Made by a program: the position numbers and the translations under genes | Origin: Symsagittifera roscoffensis | Lineage: Eukaryota; Xenacoelomorpha; Acoela; Convolutidae | Assembly: GCF_963678635.1 (NCBI RefSeq) | Contig: NW_026971686.1 | Location: 40,001 to 104,000, forward strand | Length of the DNA: 64,000 nt | Direction of reading: 5' to 3' | Notes under the pieces: model-generated | The model's input: the letters and a program-made list of their open reading frames with translations, nothing else | What the model was told of the DNA's origin: nothing | The model's database searches: none | Shown: positions 1 through 11,022 of the stretch, one piece after another | Position numbering within the stretch: the first letter of the stretch is position 1 | Layout of the letters: every line of letters starts with the position of its first letter

Positions 1-205
1 CAGCAATTTCGGGTGCTTTTCCGGAGATACCGTTGCAATTAAATTGAGGGATTTTTAAAAGGCCTTTGGCGGGGTGTGGTGAACTATTTACATTATTAAC
101 AGCAGTATGATTAAAATGGTTGTTTGAACTTGAGTTATTTACACTATTTACACGATTACGATTTGCGCGATTTTGGGAGGAGGAATTGTTATTCGAGGAG
201 GTGGG
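1..205 (-). pseudogene. LINE endonuclase start, cut by window edge
   Basis: Read on the minus strand, one frame opens near base 205 and runs off the window at base 1. It gives an Asn/Ser-rich linker and then LLKIPQFNCNGISGKAPEIA. This matches the start of APE-type endonucleases of non-LTR retrotransposons, which typically begin with a hydrophobic strand, a Gln-x-Asn segment and an Asn-Gly pair. The frame differs from that of the upstream 2A/PHD reading frame (148-639), so a frameshift lies around 190-240. The rest of the endonuclease and the RT would lie left of the window. The endonuclease nicks target DNA for target-primed reverse transcription. The family call rests on about 20 residues. 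Confidence 0.6.
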
Positions 206-639
206 AAGGGTGGGAGGGGGAGGGGGGTTAGGGAGGTGGGGTTGGGGGCGGTTAGGGAAGTTGAACAAGTTTGGGAGTTGGGGGTGGTCAAGTTAGAGGA
301 CCTGGTGCCTGGGGGAGGTAAAATGTAGGTAGAGGTACAGGTAGGGCAATAGTAGTCAGGGTGGTGTTGGTTAAGGTGGGTAAGACCACTACATTTAAGG
401 TGAATGTAACCACAGATGTGGCACCAGACACTGGGCTGGGTGCGTTTGATGCGGAAAGAGCAAGGGGAGCAAAAGTAAGGCCCTGGACCAGGGTTTGGAT
501 TAATGCCGGAGCGGAGTAGTAGTATAAGGATGAGCAGACGGAGCAGCCTGGCCGGCTTCAGACGCTCCGTAACCGAAAACCCGGAGACTTCTGAGCTTCT
601 CCCGACCCAATGGGAGGGGGGGCTTGACGCCATTTGCAT
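148..639 (-). CDS. LINE N-terminal protein: 2A-like motif, PHD-type zinc finger, Pro-rich tail
   Basis: I take the start as the ATG at 639 (protein starts MQMASS). The frame stays open upstream into the minisatellite as far as 861, but that extension is repeat-encoded. In order it shows a Ser/basic leader, a Leu-rich hydrophobic run, the 2A-like GINPNPGP (484-507), then a C4HC3 PHD-like finger (334-471) with spacing C-x2-C-x12-C-x2-C-x3-H-x2-C-x14-C-x2-C. A Pro/Thr-rich tail ends at a stop near 148. Known APE-type LINEs of invertebrates and trypanosomes carry 2A-like peptides at this position, and many CR1/jockey-like elements carry a PHD-like finger. The endonuclease follows in another frame, so this copy is probably dead. 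Confidence 0.72.
   Translation of the reverse strand: MQMASSPPSHWVGRSSEVSGFSVTERLKPARLLRLLILILLLRSGINPNPGPGPYFCSPCSFRIKRTQPSVWCHICGYIHLKCSGLTHLNQHHPDYYCPTCTSTYILPPPGTRSSNLTTPNSQTCSTSLTAPNPTSLTPLPLPPFPPPRITIPPPKIAQIVIV
484..507 (-). other. 2A-like translational recoding motif (degenerate)
   Basis: Minus-strand codons read SGINPNPGP after a Leu-rich stretch. Canonical 2A is D-V/I-E-x-N-P-G-P. Here the NPGP core is intact, but the Asp and Glu are replaced (G-I-N-P), so ribosome skipping may be weak or absent. The hydrophobic run just upstream is typical of 2A contexts and could also act as a signal sequence. Confidence 0.65.
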
Positions 640-696
640 CTTGGTGGGGCCCAAGATGTCGGATCCACCACTGGAAGGCGGCGTCGTCTGGATCCA

Positions 697-3600
697 GTGA
701 TTTAAGGGTCCCAACACTTGACTTCTGGGATACTGATTTTTGGTTCCCAACACATGAGTCCCGGGACACTGATTTAAGTGTCCCAACACTTGAGTCCTGG
801 GATAGTGATTTAAGAGTCCCAACACTTGAATTCTGTGATAGTCGTTTAAGTGTCCCAACAATTGAGTCCTTGTATAGTGATTTCAGGGTCCCAATACTTG
901 AGACTTGGGATAGTGGTTTGAGAGTCCCAGCATTTGAGTCCTGGGATACTGATTTAAGGTTCCCAACACTTGAGTCCTGGGATACTGATTTAAGGGTCCC
1001 AACACTTGAGTCCCGAGATTCTGATTTAGGGGTCCCATCACTTGAGTCCTGGGATAGTGATTTAAGGGTCCCAACACTTGACTTCTGGGATACTGATTTT
1101 TAGTTCCCAGTGGATCAAGCGTCCCAATAGTGGAGACGGTAGTGGAAATTTCAACACGAATTCTGGAGGTGGTACTGGGATAGTGGATCAGGTATCTTAA
1201 CATTTGAGTCACGGTGGTGAATAATTTTTCACGAGTTCTGGAGGCAGTCTTGGGATAGTGGTTTAAGGGTCCCAACACTTGAGTCCTGGGATAGTGATTT
1301 ATGAGTCCCAACACTTGAGTTCTGGGATAGTCGTTTAAGGGTCCAAACAATTGAGTCCCGAGATACTATTTAAGGTCCCAACACTTGGGTCCCGAGATAC
1401 TGATTTAAGGGTCCCAAGACTTGAGTCCTGGGATAGTGATTTAAGGGTCCCATCACTTGAGTCCTGGGATAGTGATTTAAGGGTCCCAACACTTGAGTTC
1501 TGGGATAGTGATTTAAGGGTCCCAACACTTGACTTCTGGGATACTGATTTTTAGTTCCCAGTGGATCAAGCGTCCCAATAGTGGAGACGGTAGTGGAAAT
1601 TTCAACACGAATTCTGGAGGTGGTACTGGGATAGTGGATCAGGTATCTTAACATTTGAGTCACGGTGGTGAATAATTTTTCACGAGTTCTGGAGGCAGTC
1701 TTGGGATAGTGGTTTAAGGGTCCCAACACTTGAGTCCTGGGATAGTGATTTATGAGTCCCAACACTTGAGTTCTAGGATAGTCGTTTAAGGGTCCCAACA
1801 ATTGAGTCCCGAGATACTATTTAAGGTCCCAACACTTGAGTCCCGAGATACTGATTTAAGGGTCCCAAGACTTGAGTCCTGGGATAGTGATTTAAGGGTC
1901 CCATCACTTGAGTCCTGGGATAGTGATTTAAGGGTCCCAACACTTGAGTCCTGGGATAGTGATTTAAGGGTCCCAACGCTTGACTTCTGGGATACTGATT
2001 TTTAGTTCCCAGTGGATCAAGCGTCCCAATAGTGGAGACGGTAGTGGAAATTTCAACACGAATTCTGGAGGTGGTACTGGGATAGTGGATCAGGTATCTT
2101 AACATTTGAGTCACGGTGATGAATAATTTTTCACGAGTTCTGGAGGCAGTCTTGGGATAGTGGTTTAAGGGTCCCAACACTTGAGTCCTGGGATAGTGAT
2201 TTATGAGTCCCAACACTTGAGTTCTGGGATAGTCGTTTAAGGGTCCCAACAATTGAGTCCTGAGATAGTGATTTGAGGATCACAACACTTGAGACCTGGG
2301 ATAGTGGTTTGAGAGTCCCAGCATTTCAGTCCTGGGATACTGATTTAAGGTTCCCAATACTTGAGTCCTGGGATACTGATTTAGGGTCCCAACAATTGAG
2401 TCCCGAGATACTGATTTAAGGGTCCCAAGACTTGAGTCCTGGGATAGTGATTTAAGGGTCCCATCACTTGAGTCCTGGGATAGTGATTAAAGGGTTCCAA
2501 CACTTGAGTCCTGAGATAGTGATTTGAGGATCACAACACTTGAGACCTGGGATAGTGGTTTGAGAGTCCCAACACTTGAAGTCTGTGATAGTCGTTTAAG
2601 TGTCCCAACAATTGAGTCATTGTATAGTGACTTCAGGGTCCCAATACTTGAGACTTGGGATAGTGGTTTGAGAGACCCAGCACTTGAGTCCTGGGATAAT
2701 GATTTAAGGTTCCCAACACTTGTCCTGGGACAGCAATTTAAGGGTCCCAACACCTAGAACCCTAGAATAGTGAATTAAGGGTCCAACACCTAGAGTCCTG
2801 GGATAGTGAATTAAAGGTCCAACACCTAAAGTCTTGGGATATTAAATTAAGTATCCCAACACCTATAAGCCCTGGATAGTGGATTTAGTATCTCAACACT
2901 TGAGTCCTGAGATACTGATTTAGGGTCCCAACACTTCGGTCCTGGGATACTGATTTGAGGTCCCAACACTTGAGTCCTGGGATAGTGATTTAAGAGTCCC
3001 AACACTTGAATTCTGTGATAGTCGTTTAAGTGTCCCAACAATTGAGTCCTTGGATAGTGACTTCAGGGTCCCAATACTTGAGACTTGGGATAGTGGTTTG
3101 AGAGACCCAGCACTTGAGTCCTGGGATAATGATTTAAGGTTCCCAACACTTGTCCTGGGACAGCAATTTAAGGGTCCCAACACCTAGAACCCTAGATTAG
3201 TGAATTAAGGGTCCAACACCTAGAGTCCTGGGATAGTGAATTAAAGGTCCAACACCTAAAGTCTTGGGATATTAAATTAAGTATCCCAACACCTATAAGC
3301 CCTGGATAGTGGATTTAGTATCTCAACACTTGAGTCCTGAGATACTGATTTAGGGTCCCAACACTTCGGTCCTGGGATACTGATTTGAGTGACCCAACAC
3401 TTGAGTCCAGAGATACTGATTTAAGGGTCCCAAGACTTGAGTCCTGGGATAGTGATTTAAGAGACCCAACACTTGAGTCCTGGGATAGTGATTTAAGGGC
3501 CCCAACATTTGTCCTGGGACAGCAATTTAAGAGTCCCAACACCTAGAATCCTAGGATAGTGAATTAAGGGTCCAACACCTAGAATCCTGGGATAGTGAAT

Positions 3601-6600
3601 TATGGGTCCAACACCTAGAGTCCTGGGATAGTGGATAAAGGGTCCAACACCTAAAGTCTTGGGATAGTAAATTAAGTATCCCAACACCTAAAAGCCTGGG
3701 ATAGTGGATTTAGTATCTCAACACTTGAGTCCTGGGATACTGAATTAAGTCCCAGCACTTCGTCCTGGGATACGGATTTAAGGGTCCCAACACTTGAGTC
3801 CCGAGATACTGATTTAAGGGTCCCAAGACTTGAGTCTTGGGATAGTGATTTAAGGGTCCCAAGAGATGAGTCCTGGGATAGTAATTTAAGGATCCATCAC
3901 TTTAGTCCTGGGATAGTGATTTAAGAGTCCCAACAATTGAGTCCTGGGATACTGATTTAAGGTTCCCAACATTTGAGTCGTGGGATACTGATTTAAGAGT
4001 CCCAACACTTGAGTCCTGGAGTTTGATTTAAGAGTCCCAACACTTGAATTCTGTGATAGTCGCCTAAGTGTCCCAACACCTAAAAGCCCTGGATAGTGGA
4101 TTAAGTATCTCAACACTTGAGTCCTGGGATACTGATTTAGAGTCCCAACACTTCGGTCCTGGGATACTGACTCGAGGGTCCCAACATTTGAGTCCAGAGA
4201 TACTGATTTAAGGGCCCCATGACTTGAGTCCTGGGATAGTGATTTAAGAGACCCAACACTTGAGTCCTGGGATAGTGATTTAAGGGTCCCAACACTTGTT
4301 CTGGGACAGCAATTTAAGATCCCAACACCTAGAATCCTAGGATAGTGAATTAAGGGTCCAACACCTAGAGTCCTGGGATAGTGAAATAAGGGTCCAACAC
4401 CTAAAGTCTTGGGATAGTAAATTAAGTATCCCAACACTTAAAAGCCTGGGATAGTGGATTTAGTATCTCAACAGTTGAGTCCTGGGATACTGATGTAAGG
4501 TCCCAGCACTTCGGTCCTGGGATACTGATGTAAGGGTCCCAAGAGTTGAGTCTTGGGATAGTGATTTAAGGGTCCCAACAGATGAGTCCTGGGATAGTAA
4601 TTTAAGGGTCCCATCACTTTAGTCCTGGGATAGTGATTTAAGAGTCCCAACAATTGAGTCCTGGAACAGTGATTTAAGGGTGCCAACATTTGTACTGGGA
4701 CAGCGATTTAAGTTCCCAACACCTAGTGTCCTGGGAAAGTGAATTAGGGGTCCAACACCTAGAGTCCTGGGATAGTGAATTAAGGGTCCAACACCTAAAG
4801 TCTTGAGATAGTAAATTAAGTATCCCAACACCTAAAAGCCTGGGATAGTGGATTTAGTATCTCAACAGTTGAGTCCTGGGATACTGATTTAAGGTCCCAG
4901 CACTTCGGTCCTGGGATACTGATTTAAGGGTCCCAATACTTGAGTCCCGAGATACTGATGTAAGGGTCCCAAGATTTTAGTCTTGGGATAGTGATTTAAG
5001 GGTCCCAACAGATGAGTCCTGGGATAGTAATTTAAGGGCCCCATCACTTTAGTCCTGGGATAGTGATTTAAGAGTCCCAACACTTGAGTCCTGGGATAGT
5101 GATATAAGGGTCCCAACACTTGTTCTGGAAGGGCAAATTTAAGGTCCCAACACCTAGAATCCTAGGATAGTGAATTAAGGGTCCAACACCTAGAGTCCTG
5201 GGATAGTGAATTAAGGGTCCAACACCTAAAGTCTTGGGATAGTAAATTAAGTATCCCAACACCTAAAAGCCTGGGATAGTGGATTTAGTATCTCAACACT
5301 TGAGTCCTGGGATAGTGATTTAAGAGTCCCAACACTTGAGTTCTGGGATAGTCGTTTAAGGGTCCCAACAATTGAGTCCTGGGATAGTGATTTGAGTATC
5401 CCAACATTTGAGACCTGGGATAGTGGTTTGAGAGTCCCAGCATTTGAGTCCTGGGATACTGATTTAAGGTTCCCAACACTTGAGTCCTGGGATACTGATT
5501 TAAGGGTACCAAGACTTGAGTCTTGGGATAGTGATTTAAGGGTCCCAACACTTGAGTCCTGGGATACTGATTTAAGGGTCCCAACACTTGAGTCCTGGGA
5601 TAAGGATTTACGGGTCCTATCACTGGAGTCCTGGGATAGTGATTTAAGGGTCCCAACACTTGAGTCCTGGGCTAGTGATTTAAGGGTCCCAACACTTGAC
5701 TTCTGGGATACTGATTTTTGGTTCCCAACACTTGAGTCCCGGGACACTGATTTAAGTGTCCCATCACCTGAGTCCTGGGATAGTGATTTAAGAGTCCCAA
5801 CACTTGAGTTCTGTGATAGTCGTTTAAGTGTTCCAACAATTGAGTCCTTGTATAGTGATTTCAGGGTCCCAATACTTGAGACTTGGGATAATGATTTAAG
5901 GTTCCAAACACTTGTCCTGGGACAGCGATTTAAGGGTCCCAACACCTAGAATCCTAGAATGATGAATTGAGGGTCCAACACCTAGAGTCCTGGGATAGTG
6001 AATTAAAGGTCCAACATCTAAAGTCTTGGTATAGTAAATTAAGTATCCCAACAACTAAAGGCCTGGGATAGTGGATTTAGTATCTCAACACTTGAGTTCT
6101 GGGATACTGATTTGAGGTGCCAACACTTCGGTCCTGGGATACTGATTTAAGTGTCCCATCACCTGAGTCCTGGGATAGTGATTTAAGAGTCCCAACACTT
6201 GAGTTCTGTGATAGTCGTTTAAGTGTCCCAACAATTGAGTCCTTGTATAGTGATTTCAGGGTCCCAATACTTGAGACTTGGGATAATGATTTAAGGTTCC
6301 AAACACTTGTCCTGGGACAGCGATTTAAGGGTCCCAACACCTAGAATCCTAGAAAGGTGAATTGAGGGTCCAACACCTAGAGTCCTGGGATAGTGAATTA
6401 AAGGTCCAACACCTAAAGTCTTGGGATAGTGAATTAAGTATTCAATCACCTAAAACCCTGGGATAGTGGATTTAGTATCCCAAAACCTGAAGTCCTGGGA
6501 TAGTGAATTAAGTATGCCAACACCTGAAGTCCTGGGATAGTGAAATAAGTCTCTTAGTACCTGGAGTATTCGGGTAGTAAAACGGGTATCCCACCACCTA

Positions 6601-6645
6601 AAATTCCTGGGATAATGGATTGAGTATCCCAAAACTTAGGACAAG
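697..6645. repeat. 36-bp minisatellite, array 1
   Basis: This is a direct tandem array of a 36-bp unit of about 12 x 3 bp. Its core on the plus strand is CCCAACACTTGAGTCCTGGG followed by ATAGTGATTTAAGGGT. Common variants are TACTGATTT for TAGTGATTT, CCCGAGA for CCTGGGA, and GTTCCC for GTCCC. A subset of units reads ACACCTAAAAGCCTGGGATAG. Because the unit is divisible by three, three of the six frames (one plus, two minus) are open and give 12-residue peptide repeats. These frames show no independent sign of coding. The array starts at the LINE 5' edge and ends at the gypsy leader. Confidence 0.95.
1111..2255 (+). repeat. 451-bp higher-order repeat inside array 1
   Basis: Two full copies (1111-1561 and 1562-2012) and one partial copy (2013-about 2255) start at the same TGGATCAAGCGTCCCAATAG and have an exact 451-bp period. 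Each holds about 150 bp of non-36-mer spacer (GGAGGTGGTACTGGGATAGT and an AATAATTTTTCACGAGTTCT segment) followed by variant 36-mers. The copies differ at only a handful of bases, so they amplified recently. Related spacers recur at about 10,448, 14,300 and 26,778. Confidence 0.9.
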
Positions 6646-7113
6646 GACTACAAAACCATTAAGGGTCAATAAATAGCTTCGGGGGGAACGGGAACAACAC
6701 ACTAGGATTAGCAAATTATAACTCGGATTATGAAATATATGTTAGACTGAATTGTTTTAACAGGTTTTATTATTTAAGAGCCTCGGGGGTTTTCTTAAAC
6801 TTCGAACTACCTTTTTACATTAACAACTGTACATAGTCAGAAGTTGTAAGCAAACTAAAATTGTAAATAAACGCCATGAAAAGAACAAGAGTGTCGTTAC
6901 CGGAAAGGAGAGCGGTGGGACTTAAGCAAACCAACAGTCAACGCAAAGGAAACAAACACCTACAAGTCCCAGAGTAATTAGAAAAGTTATTTCAGTTAAC
7001 ATGGTCAACACAGAAGCAACAACGGGCAGAAGGCCGAAGAAAAGTAATTTATTCAAAAGAGTATGCTTGTAACGGAAATTGATCTTGAGACGCCAGAGAA
7101 GAGCTGAGATGGA
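6646..7113 (+). promoter_or_regulatory. Gypsy copy A leader (5' UTR, possible LTR remnant)
   Basis: This non-coding stretch begins GACAAGGACTACAAAACC and is nearly identical to 28,276-28,757 ahead of gypsy copy C. It contains TTATTATTTAAGAGCC (TATA-like) near 6768 and AATAAA signals near 6865. This could be LTR/R-U5 material, but I found no second LTR copy and no clear primer binding site, so the LTR assignment is inference. Confidence 0.5.
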
Positions 7114-8683
7114 GTGGAACAAAAAACGACAGAATCGACACCTATGCCGAATGTAGAAGAACAATTTACAAAGACAATTGAGTTCTCACCAATAGGCAAT
7201 GGAGACGGAATCACTAACAATAGGCCGGAGACGATAAGGGAAAATTCGCAAATGAAGAGAACATCGTTCAGGTACAAACTTGTGGCGATGATCAGAACCA
7301 AACCGATAGAGAAAGAGGAGATGACAACAACGACCGAAAAAGGCAAACCTTTGATACATTTTCCACGATAAGCTGACCAGGGGAAGAGCAAACCATGGAG
7401 GGAGCAGTGGGTCACCAAAATGGACAAGCAGCGGAATCGAAGTTATCACTAGTGGAGTTGGAGGACTTGATGTCAAAGTTGGATCTGATAGACAAGAAGC
7501 TGAAGTGCAGCGAAGAGGACCGCCAGGAATCAAAGAAAGAACTTAAAAAAAAAAAATGAAAATCTGAACAACTGCTTCAACTTAGCGAGGGCCACTGAAA
7601 AAAAGCTGCAACAGATAGCAAACAAGATGAAGACAACAGACAAGGAGCAAGAAAAACATATCACGAAAGATCAAGAGGAAATGAAAAGGCGGTATGAGAC
7701 CGTAACCGATAAACTATGGAATCTAGAGACGAGAATGGACACAATGAGCAGAGACTAGGCAGAGAGTTCTTGTGCCATACAATCCAAATTGGATGCACTC
7801 TTGAAAAACTCTATTGCTCAAGAGAAAACGATACCAGACAAAAACAGAAAATTTAACCGGAACAAGGGTTGAACCTCAACATAAGAAGCAGGAATCGACA
7901 CCATTACCTCTGATAACAAACAGCATATGATCGAGGATGACCGGGACGGCTGCGACAGGACGACTGTCAAACTCAACAAGGATACCAAGGAAATCCGAAG
8001 CCCACACGAGTGTAACACCTGATGCCATGACGTGGGCAAATACTTGGGAAATGATGAAAAGGACATTTGAAGCATTCGCAACAAGAAAAAAAGAGTCCAG
8101 CGATAGAGGAGGAGGTAAATCGAGAAAATCTTTCAAGAAGCCGAAAGAATTCGAAGATGACTCGGATGGTTGCATAGATACCTGATTTGAGGTAATGAGA
8201 CTACATCTTAAACAAGACAACTTGAATGATGAAAAACAGGCGTGTACAGAGATACTAAGTAATCTGGAGGGCACGGCACTGAAGTGCGTGTTAGCCAAGA
8301 AGTAAGAAGAACGTGACATTGCGGACAAGATCTTTGAAATTCTGCTGAACCGATTCGGATCCGGGATGAAGGGGGCACCAAGCCATGATGAGATTTGAGA
8401 AGAGGAGAATGAGTGATGATGAATCCATTGATCGATTCCTTGATAAACTGGAGAGCTTAAGACGAGGAAGTGATCCAGATTAATCAACTAATGAGAGAAA
8501 TTTTAGCATCGCTTCGAAACTTTTTATGGGGTGAAAAGTGACGACTTGAGAGCAATGTTGGCAACATACTACACGCTATCGAAAGATAATGCACCAACAT
8601 CGGAAGAGATGAGACAGCAAACTAGAGAGTACATGTTGATGAAACCGAAGAAATACTCATTTTCAGACAGTAGGAACCTCTAA
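7114..8683 (+). pseudogene. gag: Gypsy copy A gag (matrix/capsid region), broken
   Basis: This is a degraded copy of the gag in copy C. The first segment starts with EQKTTESTPMPN and stops at TAA 7369-7371, where copy C has a Tyr codon. A coiled-coil-like Lys/Glu/Gln-rich stretch follows, with frameshifts and a TAG near 7756 that is shared with C. The capsid-like part (about 8170-8680) reads in pieces: EILLNRF, RFEKRR, RFLDKLESLRRGSD. It ends at TAA 8681-8683, a stop at the same place in all three copies. A Gag of this type would package the element RNA into virus-like particles. The only start in the first frame is a GTG, so the initiator is probably lost. Confidence 0.75.
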
Positions 8684-9466
8684 GGGGGAAGCCAACAACA
8701 AAGGTCGTCATGGTATAAGCCAAGAGATGATATGAACAAACGAATGTCATGTGCAAATTGTGGCTCGGCAGATCACCATGTAGCGAATTGCACCACATAC
8801 AAGCAAGGCATGAAAAGCTTGGGATATACGCCTGTTGAAGAGGACGTGTGTCACGTGGATGAGCACAAGTTTTACAGTGGCTGGACTATTCTCTGTTTTG
8901 GGAAGCAGTAATGAATCAAAATTACCCAAAACACAAGTTAGCACTTGCCATGGTGCAGAATACCAGGAATAGACAAGCTGAGAACGACTTGCAGAACATG
9001 GAGGTGACAATGGGCGAGTTAACGACAAAATCGATGATGCCATGGCCAAAGAGAGAGATGCTGGAGGAGCTGAGTCAAGAATTTCACTAGGAATAAACTA
9101 CGAGAAAGCAGCAGCGGAGGTCCTTAACAAAGTGAAACAACACTTGGCGACAAAAGAGATCGAACAAGGGCTGAAGCAGGAAACAGAAAGACAACAGAGG
9201 AACGAGCCACTCTCAATTGTAAGACCAGAACCAGAGACGAGGGACAATCCAGTCAGAAGCAATTGCAACACCTTGAAAATGGTGACTGGGAAACCCTTCG
9301 GAATTACGAAGATTGGTAGGAGGACCATGTCAATTATCACAGTTGGCGGACATTAAGTATCGCGGAATCTGAGTGAACCAAGCAATCAAACATTGATGCA
9401 TATAGATGTATATGCTGACTATCTGCGCCCGATCTACCCACAAACTCCTTCGACAGCACTTAGAGC
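8684..9466 (+). pseudogene. gag: Gypsy copy A nucleocapsid and gag-pol linker, truncated
   Basis: In frame with the capsid part but beyond its TAA, the sequence encodes YKPRDDMNKRMS and a single CCHC zinc knuckle, CANCGSADHHVANC (8750-8791; C-x2-C-x4-H-x4-C), which binds RNA in retroelement nucleocapsids. A long charged stretch follows (ERDAGGAESRIS..., 9042-9356) up to a TAA that copies B and C also carry. The sequence then runs about 110 bp towards pol and ends abruptly at ACTTAGAGCA, joined to minisatellite array 2. Protease, RT and integrase are absent from this copy. Confidence 0.75.
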
Positions 9467-11022
9467 AATATCCCAACACCTAAAAGCCTGGGATAGTGGA
9501 TTTAGTATCTCAACACTTAACTCCTGGGATACTGATTTAAGGTCCCAACACTTCGGTCCTGGGATACTGATTTAAGGGTCCCAACACTTGAGTCCGGGGA
9601 TACTGATTGAAGGGTCCCAACACATGAGTCCTGGGATAGTGGTTTAAGAGTCCCAACACTTGAGTTCTGTGATAATCGCTTAAAGGTGCCAACAATTGAG
9701 TCCTTGGATAGTGATTTCAGGGTCCCAATACTTGAGACCTGAGATAGTGATTTGACAGACCCAGCACTTGAGTCCTGGGATAATGATTTAAGGTTCCCAA
9801 GACTTGAGTCCTGAGATACTGATTTAAGGGTCCCAACACTTGAGTCCTGGGATAGTGAATTAAGGTTCCCAACGCTTAAGTCCTGGGATACTGATTTAAG
9901 GGTCCCAACACTTGAGTCCCGAGATACTGATTTAAGGGTCCCAAGACTTGAGTCTTGGGATAGTGATTTAAGGGTCACAACACTTGAGTCCTGGGATAGT
10001 GATTTAAGGGTCCCAACACTTGAGTTCTGTGATAATCGTTTAAGGGTGCCAACAATTGAGTCCTTGGATAGTGATTTCAGGGTCCCAATACTTGAGACCT
10101 GGGATAGTGGTTTGACAGACCCAGCACTTGAGTCCTGGGATAATGATTTAAGGTTCCCAACACTTGAGTCCTGAGATACTGATTTAAGGGTCCCAACACT
10201 TGAGTTCTGGGATAGTGAATTAAGGTTCTCAACACTTGAGTCCTGGGATACTGATTTAAGGGTCCCAACACTTGAGTCCCGAGATACTGATGTAAGGGTG
10301 CCAACAATTGAGTCCTTGGATAGTGATTTCAGGGTCCCAATACTTGAGACCTGGGATAGTGATTTAAGGGTCCCAACACTTGAGTCCTGGGATAGTGATT
10401 TAAGGGTCCCAACACTTGACTTCTGGGATACTGATTTTTGGTTCCCAGTGGATCAAGCGTCCCAATTGTGGAGACGGGAGTGGAAATTCTAACACGACTT
10501 CTGGAGGTGGCACTGGGATAGTGGATCAGGTATCCCAACAATTGAGTCCCGAGATACTGATTTAAGGGTCCCAACACTTGAGTCTTTGGATACTGATTTA
10601 AGGGTCCCAACACTTGAGTCCTGGGATAGTGATTTAAGGGACCCAACACTTGAGTTCTGTGATAATCGTTTAAGGGTGCCAACAATTGAGTCCTTGGATA
10701 GTGATTTAAGGTTCCCAATACTTGAGTCCTGAGATACTGATTTAAGGGTCCCAACACTTGAGTACTGGGATAGTGAATTAAGGTTCCCAACACTTGAGTC
10801 CTGGGATACTGATTTAAGGCCCCAACACTTGAGTCCCGAGATACTGATTTAAGGGTCCCACGTTTTGAGTCTTGGGATAGTGATTTAAGGACCCCAACAC
10901 TTGAGTCCTGTGATTGTGACTTAAGGGTCCCAACACTTGACTTCTGGGATACTGATTTTTGGTTCCCAACACTTGAGTCCCGGGATACTGATTTAAGGGT
11001 CCCAACACTTGAGTCCCAAAAC
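9467..11022. repeat. 36-bp minisatellite, array 2
   Basis: This is the same 36-bp family in the same orientation as array 1. It begins with a CACCTAAAAGCCTGGG variant unit directly at the gag break and ends just before an RT-like pseudogene. One spacer of the 451-bp type lies at about 10,448-10,530. Array 4 occupies the equivalent place in copy B but is only about 520 bp long, so the array length has changed since duplication. Confidence 0.93.

Noticed and set aside
883-6344. Many long open frames in array 1 (both strands) encoding 12-residue repeats
   Set aside because: They arise because the 36-bp unit is divisible by three and lacks stops in three frames. There is no start context, no domain and no preference for one strand.
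6922-7533. Minus-strand frames opposite gag A (80, 124 and 115 codons); similar ones at 28,805-29,121
   Set aside because: They mirror the plus-strand gag, which has recognisable blocks shared by copies A, B and C.
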